NCBI RefSeq assembly: GCF_000429045.1
Contig: NZ_AUBC01000015.1
Location: 62,001-126,000, forward strand
DNA length: 64,000 bases
From: Salinarimonas rosea DSM 21201
Lineage (GTDB): Bacteria > Pseudomonadota > Alphaproteobacteria > Rhizobiales > Beijerinckiaceae
Reading direction: 5' to 3'
The notes under the pieces are model-generated. The model saw nothing but the letters and a program-made list of their open reading frames with translations. It made no database searches and was not told where the DNA came from. This document shows positions 18,067-26,494 of this stretch, piece after piece. The position numbers and the translations under genes are program-made. Positions within the stretch are counted from its first letter, which is position 1. The number at the start of each line of letters is the position of its first letter.

Positions 18067-19665
18067 GTGCGTTCTCCCCCTAACTCGTCCCTGGTCCTGT
18101 CGCGACCGGTTCTAGTCGTGCTGATCATCCTCGGCCTCATGGCGATGGCGCTGGAGCCAGCGCTCGTCTATCTGCTGCGCCCCTACCTGGCCTACGAGAA
18201 CGGGTGGGACGAGACGACCTACCTGACCTATCAGGGGGCCCGCGCGGCGGCGCACCATCCCGTGCGGTTCGCCTCCGGTCACGTCGTCACGTGGCTCCAC
18301 GAGCTAGGCGTCTCCGGGGAGATCCAAAACCTGGTGATGGACGGGCTCGCGCTCCTCGTCGGCAGCGCCCTCACCTTCGCCCTGGTGCGACGTTTCGCAG
18401 GCCCGTCCGCCGGGCTCCGTGCGGTGTGGTTCGGCTTCATCGGCCTCGTCCTGTTCAACCAGTCGAATCCACTGCTCCTGGGGGCATTCCCCAACCTGCG
18501 CTTCGAGGACACATTCTGGGCCGTCGCCTGGGAGGGGTTCCACCCCTTCCTGCGAACGCCCGAGCCGCAGCTCAGCCTGCTCTGGGTCGCGCTGGCCGTC
18601 GCCGCCCTTGGACGGTTCCGCCAGCCCGCGATCCTGCTCCTGCCGGTGCCGCTCCTCTATTTTCCCGTCGCCGTGGGGTACGGCTATGTCGTCGGGGTCT
18701 TCATCCTGTGGCGGGGTCTCGAGCGCTTCGGCATCGGGACCGCGCACCCTCCCGTCGTCCGAGTCCTGGCGTGCAACGCACTCGTCTGGCTCGCGGGCGT
18801 GTCCGCCTTCGTGGCGGCACGCCTCGTCGTCGACTTCGACGAAGCCGGAGAGTTCGGCCTCGGAGCACTGACCCACGCACCCTTCCTCTCCGTCAACCTG
18901 ATCTGGACCATCGCGGCCGTGGGTGCCGCACTCGCTGCCGCGTCGCCGATCCTGGACGGCACACGGCGCACTCGGTGGATCGTGGCCGGCGTCACCGTCG
19001 TCCTGCTCCAGGCCTTCATCGCGTTGCAGCAGGTGCTCTCGGGAGCCGCGATCCATCCGACCATGCTGCAGTCGGTCGTCGGCACCTGCGGCTCCGCCTT
19101 CGCGCTCGTGCTCCTGCTCGAAGCCGCTCTGCTGCGCGCGACGCGCCCGGACGCGCGGGCGGCAGTTGCAGTCGGCGCCGCCGCCTGCTCGCTCTGGATC
19201 CTCGTCTCGCATCATTCCGCCCAGGGTCTCGACCTGGAGCGTGGGCGGTACTTCATCGTGATCAATCACGATCTTCCGCCCGAGGACCTCGCGCGCCTGC
19301 GCGAGGCCTCCCTGACCACGATCGTTCCGAGCCCTGTCCTGTCGGGCTACGTCGCGCTGATGGCGCCGCGGGCGCTCGCGCCCCCCTTTGCGCATACCTA
19401 CGCCTATCCCTGGTACCTGAAGGCGTGCCCGGAAGCCGTGCCCGCGCTGCGAGCGGCCGCGGCCTATGTCGAGGCAAACCGCGACGACCCGCGTCTCACC
19501 GAGTGGCTGCCCGACCTCGACAGGTGGATGAGCGACGTCCTCTCGGTCGCCGACACGCTCTCGCCCGAGGATCTCGAGGGTCCCCCCTGCACCGACGTCG
19601 ACCCGACGCGGGAGATCACCATCCAGCCGCTCGACGGAGACATCTTTGCATGGATACTGCGATGA
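18067..19665 (+). CDS. Polytopic membrane protein, candidate GT-C glycosyltransferase
   Basis: 532 aa, GTG start. About ten to eleven hydrophobic segments extend to roughly residue 385, followed by a soluble C-terminal domain of about 145 residues. Directly after the first membrane helix comes YENGWDETTYLTYQ with adjacent acids D48-E49. That is the place and pattern of the catalytic DE motif in the first periplasmic loop of GT-C enzymes such as ArnT and PMT. It is not otherwise recognised by family. With the GtrB-like GT2 and the SMR-like protein it would supply the periplasmic transferase. Confidence in the GT-C assignment is moderate; an integral membrane protein is certain. Confidence 0.6.
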   Translation: MRSPPNSSLVLSRPVLVVLIILGLMAMALEPALVYLLRPYLAYENGWDETTYLTYQGARAAAHHPVRFASGHVVTWLHELGVSGEIQNLVMDGLALLVGSALTFALVRRFAGPSAGLRAVWFGFIGLVLFNQSNPLLLGAFPNLRFEDTFWAVAWEGFHPFLRTPEPQLSLLWVALAVAALGRFRQPAILLLPVPLLYFPVAVGYGYVVGVFILWRGLERFGIGTAHPPVVRVLACNALVWLAGVSAFVAARLVVDFDEAGEFGLGALTHAPFLSVNLIWTIAAVGAALAAASPILDGTRRTRWIVAGVTVVLLQAFIALQQVLSGAAIHPTMLQSVVGTCGSAFALVLLLEAALLRATRPDARAAVAVGAAACSLWILVSHHSAQGLDLERGRYFIVINHDLPPEDLARLREASLTTIVPSPVLSGYVALMAPRALAPPFAHTYAYPWYLKACPEAVPALRAAAAYVEANRDDPRLTEWLPDLDRWMSDVLSVADTLSPEDLEGPPCTDVDPTREITIQPLDGDIFAWILR

Positions 19666-19708
19666 ACCCTCTTCGCGCGCTCCGCTCGACGGCGGCAGCG
19701 GTGTCCTG

Positions 19709-20530
19709 ATGCCGATCGACGAGCCCGAGAGCTTCATCGAGGACGTCGGCGAGCGTGCTCGCATCCGGGCAGAGGCCGGTTTCGGCCTGCGCGAGATCCG
19801 CGACGAGATCGAGCGGCTACCCGCGGGGGCACGGGTCCTCGAGATCGGCTGCGGGACGGGATGCCTCCTGGCCCGGCTCTCAGTCCTGCGGCCCGACCTC
19901 GCGTTCGAAGGGCTCGAGCCGATCGGGAAGGGATTCGCCAAGTTCGAGCACGCGTTGACCCAGGTGGCGGAATCATACCGCGGCATCAGGATCCACCGCG
20001 CGCCGATCGAGGGCTTTGGTCTGGAGCCCGGCGCAGGCGAGTTCGACCTCGTCTTCTCCGTCAACGTGTTCGAGCACCTCACCGACTGGCGCCAGGCGCT
20101 CGATCGCTCCGTAGCGCTCCTGTCACCGGGGGGGCGCATGCTCGTCCTGTGCCCGAACTATGCGTTTCCCTACGAGTCGCACTTCGGCATACCGATCGTT
20201 CTAGGACCGGGCCCGACGCGCGCGCTCTTCCGGCGTCGCATCGAGCGGCTCGAGCGGGAGCTCGACGCGGCTTCGCTCTGGGATTCGCTGAATTTCATCA
20301 CGATCCCTGCAGTGCGGCGCCATTGCAGGGCGCGCGGCGTCAGCGTCACCTTCGATCGTGGCATCATGGAACGGATGCTCGCTCGACTGGACAACGACCC
20401 CGAATTCGCCCGACGCCAGGGCGCGATGGCCAACGTCGCACGCCTCCTCGTGCGCATGCGCATCGCACGGCTTCTCCAGGTCATGCCGGCCGACATCGCC
20501 CCGTACATGAAGGCTGTCATCCACATCTGA
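19709..20530 (+). CDS. Class I SAM-dependent methyltransferase
   Basis: 273 aa. Motif I VLEIGCGTGCLLARL (about residue 44), acidic motif II FEGLEPIGKG, then FDLVFSVNVFEHLTDW and LLSPGGRMLVLCPNY, typical of the Methyltransf_11/23 type. It resembles methyltransferases of O-antigen loci. The start codon follows the GT-C-like gene by about 40 bases, so it is probably co-transcribed as the last gene of the glycan cluster. Substrate unknown. Confidence 0.83.
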   Translation: MPIDEPESFIEDVGERARIRAEAGFGLREIRDEIERLPAGARVLEIGCGTGCLLARLSVLRPDLAFEGLEPIGKGFAKFEHALTQVAESYRGIRIHRAPIEGFGLEPGAGEFDLVFSVNVFEHLTDWRQALDRSVALLSPGGRMLVLCPNYAFPYESHFGIPIVLGPGPTRALFRRRIERLERELDAASLWDSLNFITIPAVRRHCRARGVSVTFDRGIMERMLARLDNDPEFARRQGAMANVARLLVRMRIARLLQVMPADIAPYMKAVIHI

Positions 20531-21184
20531 TCCGGCTGTGAACTCGATGGTCCTGCGCACACGGGTGCGAGAGGTCGCACAATCGGGCATCGCTCACTCG
20601 ACGCGAGGTGCGGAGCGGCGCTACCACCCTCGTTCAGCATTCGTTTTGGCGCGTCGCAAGGCGCGGATTTGCCCTGGACACCGCGTCTCAAAGACTGTCG
20701 ACGAGAGTCAAGCGCAACTACAAAGACGCCATCGTGTGCCGCACGGTGGCGCACAAGGCGAAGCGGACTGGCGCCTTCGGCTCGCTGATCGGCCGTGCCG
20801 ACGTGGGCTGTGGCCGCGTCGTTGAGCGCGAATGCGAGGCTTGTTGCGAACGGAGCCTGCGCCCCCGACCGGCGCAGCTCGACTTGGTGCAACATAATCG
20901 ACGAGGTTCACGGCTATGGCGAAACAGTCGGTGAATTTCCGCTCGACGAGCTGCAGGCGTACCCGACTGTTTCCCCTGTGCGGCGAATCTTGTCCATATC
21001 GCTCGGGCTCATCTCCGTTTCGATCCAGTCGCGCTCCCAAGGGCAATTGGTCGAAGCGACGGAGGAAACGTGTCGAAACGCTCCACATTCCGGGCGCCTG
21101 GTACGCTTCGGTGCTTCCGCGACGGTCTCTCAGGAAGCAGGCAATATCCAGGCGATCGAAAACTGTTTCTTCTGAAGGGCTTAG
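20531..21184 (+). other. Intergenic stretch between glycan cluster and integrated element
   Basis: About 650 bases without a convincing gene. Short overlapping frames exist on both strands but none has an RBS, recognisable motif or consistent codon use. I see no clear repeat or RNA. It forms the left flank of the tRNA-Lys insertion. Confidence 0.5.
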
Positions 21185-21232
21185 GTGGTGAGCGCGCTGG
21201 GGCTCGAACCCAGGACCTACAGATTAAAAGTC
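21185..21232. repeat. attL: displaced 3' end of tRNA-Lys
   Basis: The 48 bases are identical to 34649-34696. Positions 21186-21232 equal the 3' 47 nt of tRNA-Lys including CCA and T-arm, then the match to the anticodon stem breaks at 21233. It is not a functional tRNA because the 5' half is absent. It marks the left boundary. Confidence 0.92.
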
Positions 21233-21337
21233 GGTTCCGGCTCCCTCACCTACCCTAACAAATCTGCGCATCCGCTCCCCTTCAAGCCCTTGCGGCGTCT
21301 GATTTTTGGCTCTATGTTCGGCACTGTTAGTCACTCA

Positions 21338-21384
21338 GGGTAACGGCCGCTAACACCCCCGATCCGTTACCCCGGCGTTACCCC
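21338..21384. promoter_or_regulatory. Candidate integrase arm-type sites, left end
   Basis: GTTACCCC occurs at 21366-21373 and 21377-21384, with an inverted GGGTAAC at 21338-21344. The same octamer occurs three times near the right end. Short directly repeated sites at both ends of a tyrosine-integrase element are the expected layout of arm-type binding sites. The proximal ones lie just upstream of the integrase start, so the integrase could also repress itself. Confidence 0.6.
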
Positions 21385-21397
21385 GGGAGCCGATCCG

Positions 21398-22672
21398 ATG
21401 CCGAAGGCCCTCACCGTGCGCGCCGTCGAGAGCGCCAAGCCGAGCGACGCTCGACGCGAGATCCCGGACGGGGGATGCGCCGGCCTGTACCTCATCGTCC
21501 AGCCGAGCGGCGTGAAGTCGTGGGCGGTGCGCTACCGTTCCCCCGTCACCGGGAAGCCGGTCAAGCTCACCTTGAAGGGCGTACCGCCCGAAGCGCTCGC
21601 GGACGCCCGCAAGGCCGCGCGCGACGCGCTGGCAGCCGTGAGCGAGGGACGCGACCCGAGCGCCGAGCGCAGCGCCGCCAGGGCCGCGACGATCGCGGCC
21701 GCGCGGGACACGTCCGACACGGTCGCGGTGCTCCTAGACCGCTTCCTCTCGACCCGTCCCTTGCGCGAGCGCACCGCGGCCGAATACCGGCGGCTCGCCG
21801 AGCGCCTGATCAAGCCCGCGCTCGGCTCCCGCAAGGTCCAGGACGTGCGCCGGCGCGACGTGATCGCCCTTCTCGACGGCATCGCCGAGCGCGCGCCGAT
21901 CTCGGCGAACCGGACACTCGCGCTCGTGCGGGTGTTCTACGGCTGGTTGGCAAGCCGCGACATGGTCGAGACGTCGCCGGTGCTCGGCGTGAAGCCGCCG
22001 GCGCGCGAGACGAGCCGGGATCGGTTCCTCGAGGATCGGGAGATAGCGGCCCTCTGGAGCGCCACGGGCGGCATGGGCTACCCGATGGGGCCGCTCGTGC
22101 GCGTGCTGCTTCTCACCGGCCAACGGCGCGAGGAAGTCACCGGCATGCGGTGGGAGGAACTGGACCTCGACGGCGGCGCCCCGCGGTGGACACTGGAGCG
22201 CAGCCGGACGAAGAACGACACGGCGCACGTCGTGCCGCTCTCCCCCGCCGTGGTCGAGATCCTGCGCGGCCTCCCTCGCTCGACCTTCGCCGCCGAGAAC
22301 GGCGCGGAGAAGCCTTCGCCCTTCGTCTTCACCACGACCGGCAAGACGCCCGTCTCCGGGCTGTCCAAGGCGAAGGACATCGCCCATCGGGAGATGACGG
22401 CGGCGCTCGGCGCAGAACCCGCGCCCTGGCGGCTCCACGACCTGCGACGCACGGCTTCTACCCTCATGGCCCGGCTCGGCATCCCGCAAGAGCACGTCGA
22501 GGCCGTCCTGAACCATCGCACGGGGAAGGCCGGCGGCGTCGCTGGCGTCTACAACCGATTCTCCTACGCCGACGAGAAGCGCCGGGCCCTGGCGGCGCTC
22601 GCCGGGCTCGTCGCCGAGATCACCGGCAACGCCCCGGCGAACGTCGTGGCGCTTCGGAGGGCCGGGTCATGA
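21398..22672 (+). CDS. int: Tyrosine recombinase / phage integrase
   Basis: 424 aa. It has an N-terminal arm-binding domain of the DUF4102 type (GLYLIVQPSGVKSWAVRYR, residues 28-46), a central SAM-like core-binding domain (about 105-195) and a catalytic domain. Catalytic residues seen: R243 (TGQRREE), H347-x-x-R350 (HDLRR), H373 (LNHR) and Y385 (GVYNRFSY). It should integrate and excise the element at tRNA-Lys. Stop overlaps the next gene's start (ATGA). Confidence 0.96.
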   Translation: MPKALTVRAVESAKPSDARREIPDGGCAGLYLIVQPSGVKSWAVRYRSPVTGKPVKLTLKGVPPEALADARKAARDALAAVSEGRDPSAERSAARAATIAAARDTSDTVAVLLDRFLSTRPLRERTAAEYRRLAERLIKPALGSRKVQDVRRRDVIALLDGIAERAPISANRTLALVRVFYGWLASRDMVETSPVLGVKPPARETSRDRFLEDREIAALWSATGGMGYPMGPLVRVLLLTGQRREEVTGMRWEELDLDGGAPRWTLERSRTKNDTAHVVPLSPAVVEILRGLPRSTFAAENGAEKPSPFVFTTTGKTPVSGLSKAKDIAHREMTAALGAEPAPWRLHDLRRTASTLMARLGIPQEHVEAVLNHRTGKAGGVAGVYNRFSYADEKRRALAALAGLVAEITGNAPANVVALRRAGS

Positions 22673-23382
22673 CGTTCACGATCGCGCTCTCGCGGACCTG
22701 CATGCATGCCCCGTCGGCGGTGGACGTCGCGGCCGTCGCGGCGGCGATGATATGGCCGGATGACGAGCGGGCACGCGCGGCATGGATTCGGGCGGTCATC
22801 GTCGAGGATTGGGGGAACCGGCTCGACACGATGAGCGCCGACGAAGCTCGTGCCTTCGCCCGGTTCGTCGTCGAGACGCGCGACCGGGTGCATCACCTGC
22901 AGCCGGTCGCCGAGACGCGAATGCTTCAAGGCGTCTTCGTCGGCGACGTCGTCGGCTTTGCGATCTTGCGGCATACCAACGACGGCTCGCCATCGATCGC
23001 GACCGAAATCGCACGTGCGATCAGGGCTTTCAGCCGTTCCGAAGGCGCGGCGCGGGCGGCTCGCCCCGATTTGCACGACGGACGCAAGCGCTATTTCTCA
23101 GTATCGGAAGCGAGTTACAGGAAAGCTAATCAATTATTTAGGCCCGTTCTACATCTATGGGCGGCGTATCGATATATGTGCGAGAACACATCTGCACCTC
23201 AGAACGTGCCATGTTTACCTGAACATCTTCCTTCTTTCCTCAGTATAGCCGAGCGGTTCCGGCTTGCCGGGGAAGCCGCGACCCCGGCGCGTAGCGCGGA
23301 AGGTCCAATCATCCGCGGCGCGGCCCGGCTCCCTGATCTCGTCCAGGTCGAGCCGGCGACGTTCACCGAGCCCGCGGCCTGA
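22669..23382 (+). CDS. Hypothetical protein of the element
   Basis: 237 aa, not recognised. It overlaps the integrase by ATGA, which supports translation. Helical, with MIWPDDERARAAWIRAVIVEDWG and RFVVETRDRVHHLQPVAETR regions. The segment encoded by about nt 23090-23260 is clearly more A+T-rich than its surroundings, and its codons there are atypical, suggesting a more recent insertion or relaxed selection. No membrane helix. Confidence 0.6.
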   Translation: MTFTIALSRTCMHAPSAVDVAAVAAAMIWPDDERARAAWIRAVIVEDWGNRLDTMSADEARAFARFVVETRDRVHHLQPVAETRMLQGVFVGDVVGFAILRHTNDGSPSIATEIARAIRAFSRSEGAARAARPDLHDGRKRYFSVSEASYRKANQLFRPVLHLWAAYRYMCENTSAPQNVPCLPEHLPSFLSIAERFRLAGEAATPARSAEGPIIRGAARLPDLVQVEPATFTEPAA

Positions 23383-23474
23383 TCACGTCTCGACTGGTAG
23401 AGATTCCGTTTCCAGCGGACGCCGCTCAAGGCGTTCGCCATCAATCGCACACGTCCTAACAACGGAGTGTGCTC

Positions 23475-23741
23475 ATGGCTTCGCCCGTCCCGACGCCGCA
23501 GGCCGGCCCGGTCTACCTCACCGCCTCGCAGGTTCGCGCCCGATACGGCGGCGTCGCCGATATGACCATATGGCGTTGGTTGCGAGATCCGGCGCTCGGC
23601 TTCCCGCAACCCGAATACCGTCGGAAGCGCCGCTACTGGCTCGCCTCGGATCTCGACGCCTTCGACGCGAAGCAACGCGAGGCGAGCCGCCCCGGGCCTT
23701 CCGGCGCCGTCCAGGCCGCGCCGGCGACCATGGGGGCGTGA
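23475..23741 (+). CDS. AlpA/excisionase-like winged HTH protein
   Basis: 88 aa; ATG preceded by GGAG at seven bases, preferred over an in-frame GTG at 23469. YLTASQVRARYGGVADMTIWRWLRDP followed by FPQPEYRRKRRYW and DLDAFD is the standard AlpA/MerR-like DNA-binding pattern of phage and island regulators or excisionases. Probably binds near att or promoter sites of the element. Confidence 0.85.
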   Translation: MASPVPTPQAGPVYLTASQVRARYGGVADMTIWRWLRDPALGFPQPEYRRKRRYWLASDLDAFDAKQREASRPGPSGAVQAAPATMGA

Positions 23742-23743
23742 CC

Positions 23744-23962
23744 ATGGCCGCGCCGACCTTCACCCACTGCGCGGGCTCCCTCGCGGTCTACGACGGCACG
23801 CGCCGAATCGGGAACCTCGTTCCCCGCGCCGGCAAGCTCGAGGCGTACGACGCCGAAGGGATCTACATCGCCTCGTTCCCTGAGAACGACCGCCGCGCCG
23901 CGATGCGCGCCGTCTCGGCAGCCGACGCCAAGGCCCGCGAGATGCGCGAGGCCGCGGCATGA
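23744..23962 (+). CDS. Small hypothetical protein
   Basis: 72 aa. It follows the AlpA-like gene by two bases (a GTG at 23738 would overlap its stop by GTGA). SLAVYDGTRRIGNLV and GIYIASFPENDRRAAMRAV suggest a compact alpha/beta protein. Not recognised. Four-base overlap with the next gene. Confidence 0.6.
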   Translation: MAAPTFTHCAGSLAVYDGTRRIGNLVPRAGKLEAYDAEGIYIASFPENDRRAAMRAVSAADAKAREMREAAA

Positions 23963-24246
23963 CGGCGCTCGCCGAAGCTCCCTCCCCCGCTGCGAGCTCG
24001 CGCGAGGCCCGCGCCATGTTCGCCGATCGCCAGCGACAACGGCTCGACTTCGTCGCCGAGAACGCCGCGATGCTCCGGACCTATGCCGAAGTGCTGGAAC
24101 GGCTCGCCGCGGCCGGTGACAGGCTCGGCGCGACGCATGCCACCAACGAGGCGACCCGGCGCCTGCGCGTGATCCGCGAGACCATGGCCGAAGCAGCGGA
24201 AGACGCCGCCGAGATCGGCGCCACGACGGGGGCGGACCCGAGATGA
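23959..24246 (+). CDS. Small helical hypothetical protein
   Basis: 95 aa, mostly helical (QRQRLDFVAENAAMLRTYAEVLERLAAAGD), rich in Ala/Glu/Arg. It overlaps both neighbours by four bases, so it is a coupled member of the replication module. Not recognised. Confidence 0.6.
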   Translation: MTALAEAPSPAASSREARAMFADRQRQRLDFVAENAAMLRTYAEVLERLAAAGDRLGATHATNEATRRLRVIRETMAEAAEDAAEIGATTGADPR

Positions 24247-25361
24247 GCGACCCCCTCGACGAAGCGGCCGTGCGCGCGCTCGCCACGCTCGACGCGTCGG
24301 CGCTCTACGGCAAGCCCGTCCCGCCGCGGGCCTGGCACGTCGACGGGCTCATTCCCAGCGGCACCGTGACCATCGTCAACGGCGACGGGGGAACCGGCAA
24401 GAGCCTCATCGCGAAGCAGCTGGGCGCCGCGACGATCCTCGCGCGCCCGTGGCTGGGCAGGCCATGCGTCGGCGGCCGTGTGCTGTACCTTTCGGCCGAA
24501 GACGATCGGGACGAAATCCACCGCCGGCTCGTGGACATCGCCAGGGCCGAAGACGTGAGCCTCGCGGATCTCGACGGCCTCGTGATCGCGCCTCTCGCTG
24601 GTGAGGATGCCGTGCTCGCCGCGCCGGACGGACGCAACGGGCTCATCAAGGAAACGCCCCTGTGGCGCGGGCTGCGATTTCAGGCCGTGACGCTCGAGCC
24701 CGCGCTGATCATCCTCGACAACAGCGCGGACGTCTTCGGGGGAGACGAGAACAACCGCGCGCAGGTGCGGCAGTTCGTCGGGATGCTGCGCGGCCTTGCG
24801 ATCGAAACGGGGGCCGCGATCGTCCTCCTATCGCATCCGTCCGTCGCCGGCATGGCGAGCGGGTCGGGCACGTCGGGGTCGACCGCCTGGAGCAACAGCG
24901 TGCGATCCCGCCTCTACCTCAAGCGCGTGACCACGAACGAAGGCGGGTCGATCCTCGAGCCCGATCCCGACTTGCGCACGCTCTCGACCATGAAGGCGAA
25001 CTACGGCCGCACCGGCGAGACGATCCCGCTCCGCTGGCGAGACGGGGTGTTCGTCGCCGAAGAGACCGCGACCCCCTCGACCCTCGACCGCATGACGCAA
25101 GCCGCCCGCGCCGAGCGTGTCTTCCTCGACCTGGTCGACGCCTACAGCGCAGAGGGACGGGCCGTCTCGCCGAGCCCAAGCGCCTCCTACGCCCCCACGC
25201 AGTTCGCCCGCGACCCCCGCGCTCAGGGCATCCCGAAGGGCGCTCTCATCGCAGCGATGAACGCCCTGTTCGCAGCCGGCACGCTCGCCACCGCCGAGAC
25301 AGGCCCCCCATCCAAGCGGCGTCAACGCATCGTGCGAAATACCAACCCGGAGGCGAACTGA
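24243..25361 (+). CDS. RepA-like AAA (AAA_25) ATPase/helicase
   Basis: 372 aa. Walker A NGDGGTGKS (residues 46-54), AEDD motif (about 91-94), Walker B LIILDNSADVFGGDEN (about 159-172) and sensor-like LLSHPSVAG. This is the hexameric RecA-fold RepA/RSF1010-type family common in phage and satellite elements, where it unwinds the replication origin. It ends at the start of a cluster of iteron-like repeats. Overlaps the next reading frame by one base. Confidence 0.88.
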   Translation: MSDPLDEAAVRALATLDASALYGKPVPPRAWHVDGLIPSGTVTIVNGDGGTGKSLIAKQLGAATILARPWLGRPCVGGRVLYLSAEDDRDEIHRRLVDIARAEDVSLADLDGLVIAPLAGEDAVLAAPDGRNGLIKETPLWRGLRFQAVTLEPALIILDNSADVFGGDENNRAQVRQFVGMLRGLAIETGAAIVLLSHPSVAGMASGSGTSGSTAWSNSVRSRLYLKRVTTNEGGSILEPDPDLRTLSTMKANYGRTGETIPLRWRDGVFVAEETATPSTLDRMTQAARAERVFLDLVDAYSAEGRAVSPSPSASYAPTQFARDPRAQGIPKGALIAAMNALFAAGTLATAETGPPSKRRQRIVRNTNPEAN

Positions 25362-25888
25362 TGCCTTCCAACGCCCTTCCAACGTCAGCAATGGTTGCAT
25401 GCCAACGCCCTTCCGACGCCCTTCCGACAGGCTTCGAACGGGGTGCCAACGGCTTCCAACCCCCTGTGTGTTCCAACCCCCATACCCCCTACACGCGGGC
25501 GCGCTCTTCCGAGCGAGCCGCGCCGCGTGAACCGGTGGCGACGACGCACCGCTCGCCGGCTTCGGCGTGTCCTGATCCTTGCACGAGAGCCGAACCGATC
25601 GCGCCGCGTCCATGCTCGCCTTGCGCCGACGCCCTCAAGGGTAGGGGGTGCGACGACCTCAAGGACCGCGCCGAGTCCGGACCGGCGGGGGACAACACGC
25701 ACGGGTTTTTTTCTTCCGCGGTTGATTTTCCGGGGCTGTCGGCATGCTCGCTCGACGTGCTCAAGCATCTCTCTCGCAAGGGAAATCCCGGCTTCACGCG
25801 CCTCGCAGCGTTTGATTTTTTCGCGTCGCCGCGAAATCAAGCGACCGGGCGCGCCGCACGCCATCGATCATCGGAGGTGGCGCCGTGA
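25361..25888 (+). CDS. Doubtful ORF over candidate origin region
   Basis: 175 aa open frame starting at the RepA-like stop codon. The protein is low-complexity and Pro/Ser/Cys-rich at first (NALPTSAMVACQRPSDALPT reflects DNA repeats), then more ordinary (DVLKHLSRKGNPGFTRLAAFDFF). Another frame (25395-25901) is also open. The DNA has iterons and an imperfect palindrome at 25812-25840, so it may be origin sequence rather than a gene. It overlaps the next start by four bases, the main argument in favour. Confidence 0.3.
   Translation: MPSNALPTSAMVACQRPSDALPTGFERGANGFQPPVCSNPHTPYTRARSSERAAPREPVATTHRSPASACPDPCTRAEPIAPRPCSPCADALKGRGCDDLKDRAESGPAGDNTHGFFSSAVDFPGLSACSLDVLKHLSRKGNPGFTRLAAFDFFASPRNQATGRAARHRSSEVAP
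25363..25480. repeat. Iteron-like repeats downstream of RepA-like gene
   Basis: Degenerate copies of GCCCTTCCAACG: 25363-25373, 25373-25384, 25407-25418, 25418-25429, 25430-25441 (GGCTTCGAACGG), about 25451-25462 and 25469-25480. Spacing within the pairs is 10-12 bases, about one helix turn. Arrays like this beside a rep gene often form an initiator-bound origin; this is inference. Confidence 0.5.
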
Positions 25889-26412
25889 CGGCGCCCGATG
25901 ACGATCTCCTGGACCTGCTTCGGCGGATCGATCCCACCGCGCCCGTGTCGGCGCCGCTGGCGAGCGCGGCGCGGGCGGCTCGGGTCGCTGCCATCCTGGA
26001 GCGGCTGGACGATCCCGACGCGCGTGCGCACGCTAGGGGCCTGCGCGCATTCCTCACCGACGCCCCGCTCGGCGTGGATCTCGACCTCGCGCTCGGCGTC
26101 TCTCCCGCCCCCGGGTGTCGGGCCTGGCACGAGGAAGCCCGGCGGATGCGGCGCGACGACGCCCTGCGCGCGCTCGCGGCGATCGTCGAGGGCTCGACGG
26201 CACGGCGCGCCGAGCTGATCGCCGAGCGGCTGGAGCGCTACGCCGCCTCGACCTTCCGGCACGATCGGCGAGCCGGCATGCCGGCGACGACCCGAGAGAC
26301 GCGGCGCCTGGAGTTCGCGGCGCTCGTGGAGAACGGCGGGCAACCACCATCGGCCCGGACGATCCGGCGAGCGCTCGGCGAGCGCATCGGGGTCGAGGCG
26401 GACCCTGGGTGA
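25885..26412 (+). CDS. Hypothetical protein of the element
   Basis: 175 aa, GTG start. Strongly Arg/Ala-rich and helical: DDDLLDLLRRIDPTAPV, ARVAAILERLDDPDARAHAR, RRAELIAERLERYAAS. Not recognised. Its acidic start and basic C-terminus (TIRRALGERIG) are compatible with a DNA-associated accessory protein, but nothing is diagnostic. Confidence 0.55.
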   Translation: MTAPDDDLLDLLRRIDPTAPVSAPLASAARAARVAAILERLDDPDARAHARGLRAFLTDAPLGVDLDLALGVSPAPGCRAWHEEARRMRRDDALRALAAIVEGSTARRAELIAERLERYAASTFRHDRRAGMPATTRETRRLEFAALVENGGQPPSARTIRRALGERIGVEADPG

Positions 26413-26469
26413 CCGGTGCGCGAGCTTGGCCACGAGCGGCGCGGGGCGCTGGCCAGCCGATCGCGGCAC

Positions 26470-26492
26470 GGTGAAGCTCACGGAGGTTCACC
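26470..26492 (+). promoter_or_regulatory. Hairpin exposing the RBS of the coiled-coil gene
   Basis: GGTGAA at 26470-26475 pairs with TTCACC at 26487-26492. The 11-base loop carries the GGAGG ribosome-binding site (26482-26486) of the gene starting at 26495. It could tune translation; no experiment is implied. Confidence 0.35.
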
Positions 26493-26494
26493 CG

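Noticed and set aside
20608-21175. Short ORFs in the spacer left of the element
   Set aside because: Overlapping frames on both strands, none with an RBS, family motif or consistent codon use.
21185-21232. Second tRNA-Lys gene
   Set aside because: Only the 3' 47 nt are present; the D-arm and 5' acceptor strand are missing. It is the att remnant.
25395-25901. 168-aa ORF in another frame over the candidate origin
   Set aside because: Very Arg/Pro-rich, no RBS, and competes with another doubtful frame; the DNA features (iterons, palindrome) explain the region better.
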